5,646 bases of DNA, taken from the NCBI GenBank assembly GCA_003139975.1, contig PLHN01000222.1, positions 1 through 5,646 of the forward strand, read 5' to 3'. Shown here one piece after another: positions 5,098 through 5,646 of this stretch. A model generated the notes under the pieces. That model had not been told where the DNA came from and searched no databases. It was given only the letters and a program-made list of their open reading frames with translations. The number at the start of each line of letters is the position of its first letter. Positions within the stretch are counted from its first letter, which is position 1. Source of the DNA: Acidobacteriaceae bacterium. GTDB lineage: Bacteria > Acidobacteriota > Terriglobia > Terriglobales > Acidobacteriaceae. Both the position numbers and the translations under genes were made by a program.

Positions 5098-5646
5098 TTA
5101 AAGCGCCGCAAAGAACTTGTGCATCCTCTCCAGCCCGCGATCCAGTTCCGCGACGGAAGTTGCATACGAAATGCGAATGTGGTCCCTCGTGCCGAAGCCT
5201 TCTCCGGGAACCGTGGCCACGTGAAACTCGCGCAGCAGTTTGCCGGCAAGGTCGGCAGCCGAGTTGATCCCGCCGCGGCCAAAGAATGCCGACACGTTGG
5301 GATAGGCATAGAAAGCGCCTTCCGGCATGGTGCATTTCACGCCCGGAATAGAGCGGAGCCCACTCACCACGTGATCGCGCAGCTTGATGTAAGCCAGGCG
5401 CATCCCTTCCACGCATTGCTGCGGCCCCCTCAGCGCAGCCACCGCCGCCTTCTGCACAATCGATGTCGGGTTCGACGTGGATTGGCTCTGCAGTTTCTGC
5501 ACGGCAGCAATCACGGCCGAGGGTCCGAGCGTGAAGCCCAGCCGCCACCCCGTCATGGCATAGGTCTTGGAGAGCGAGCCGAGGATGACCAGGTGCTCCT
5601 TGGCCCAGGTGAACGAGCCGCCGGAGACCGGCTTGCCGGCATAGTT
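5098..5646 (-). CDS. Class I/II aminotransferase, aspartate aminotransferase type Ib, N-terminus cut by window edge
   Basis: The frame is open from the window edge to a TAA at 5098-5100, giving 182 visible C-terminal residues, a little under half of a usual protein of about 400. The pyridoxal-phosphate motif SLSKTYAMTGWRLG is visible, with the Schiff-base Lys at visible residue 27 and the phosphate-binding Arg at 35. PEGAFYAYPNVSAF and HIRISYATS, whose Arg (visible residue 158) binds the substrate alpha-carboxylate, are typical of type Ib (Thermus/Bacillus-like) aspartate aminotransferases. The reaction would move the amino group between aspartate and 2-oxoglutarate using PLP, in the cytoplasm. 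Substrate choice in this subfamily varies (aspartate, prephenate, aromatic acids) and the N-terminal specificity residues are outside the window. manA follows 68 bp downstream on the same strand. Confidence 0.9.
   Translation of the reverse strand, partial: NYAGKPVSGGSFTWAKEHLVILGSLSKTYAMTGWRLGFTLGPSAVIAAVQKLQSQSTSNPTSIVQKAAVAALRGPQQCVEGMRLAYIKLRDHVVSGLRSIPGVKCTMPEGAFYAYPNVSAFFGRGGINSAADLAGKLLREFHVATVPGEGFGTRDHIRISYATSVAELDRGLERMHKFFAAL

Noticed and set aside
4031..5548. Minus-strand frame of manA open far upstream, as if encoding a 505-residue fusion
   Set aside because: The extra residues overlap the clearly coding aminotransferase in another frame and resemble no protein; ManA homology starts at ATG 5029.

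Overview
The window reads as an ordinary stretch of a GC-rich Gram-negative bacterial chromosome, with six protein-coding genes and short spacers. An outer-membrane beta-barrel protein implies a diderm. The gene mix (DUF481 porin-like protein, zinc-ribbon/TPR protein, LeuA-like enzyme, short class I ManA, type Ib aspartate aminotransferase) and the spacer palindromes would suit an Acidobacteriota (Terriglobia-like) genome or a deltaproteobacterial-grade relative. That assignment is inference from general impression; no rRNA or other marker gene is present to settle it.

Layout. Positions 1-741 (+) hold the C-terminal part of a DUF481 outer-membrane protein. A MOSC-domain protein follows at 817-1572 (+). 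A 179-bp spacer then carries a possible terminator hairpin, a palindrome and a good sigma70-like promoter. That promoter faces a two-gene unit: a zinc-ribbon plus TPR protein (1752-2483, +) and, 16 bp later, a DRE-TIM acyltransferase of the 2-isopropylmalate/homocitrate synthase type (2500-3741, +). On the minus strand, a class I aspartate aminotransferase (5098-5646, truncated by the window edge) lies upstream of a class I mannose-6-phosphate isomerase (4031-5029). The two transcription directions converge on a 289-bp spacer at 3742-4030.

The most informative non-coding signal is in that convergent spacer. A perfect 16-bp palindrome at 3996-4011, TGTTCCACGTGGAACA (18 bp with the flanking G and C), matches the bacterial parS centromere, the ParB loading site. 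A degenerate second copy starts exactly 17 bp downstream of it. This suggests that the window is origin-proximal, or lies on another ParAB-segregated replicon. Next to it is an AT-rich island (about one third G+C over 3901-3990, by hand count) with two near-identical TGTANNTACA dyads. A second pattern is a recurring GGGCA/TGCCC palindrome in three separate spacers, which looks like a REP-like dispersed intergenic repeat.

No mobile element, CRISPR array, tRNA or rRNA was seen. I found no clear new multi-gene system. The candidates worth following are the parS site, the palindrome family, the paired dyads and the LeuA-like enzyme with its TPR partner.
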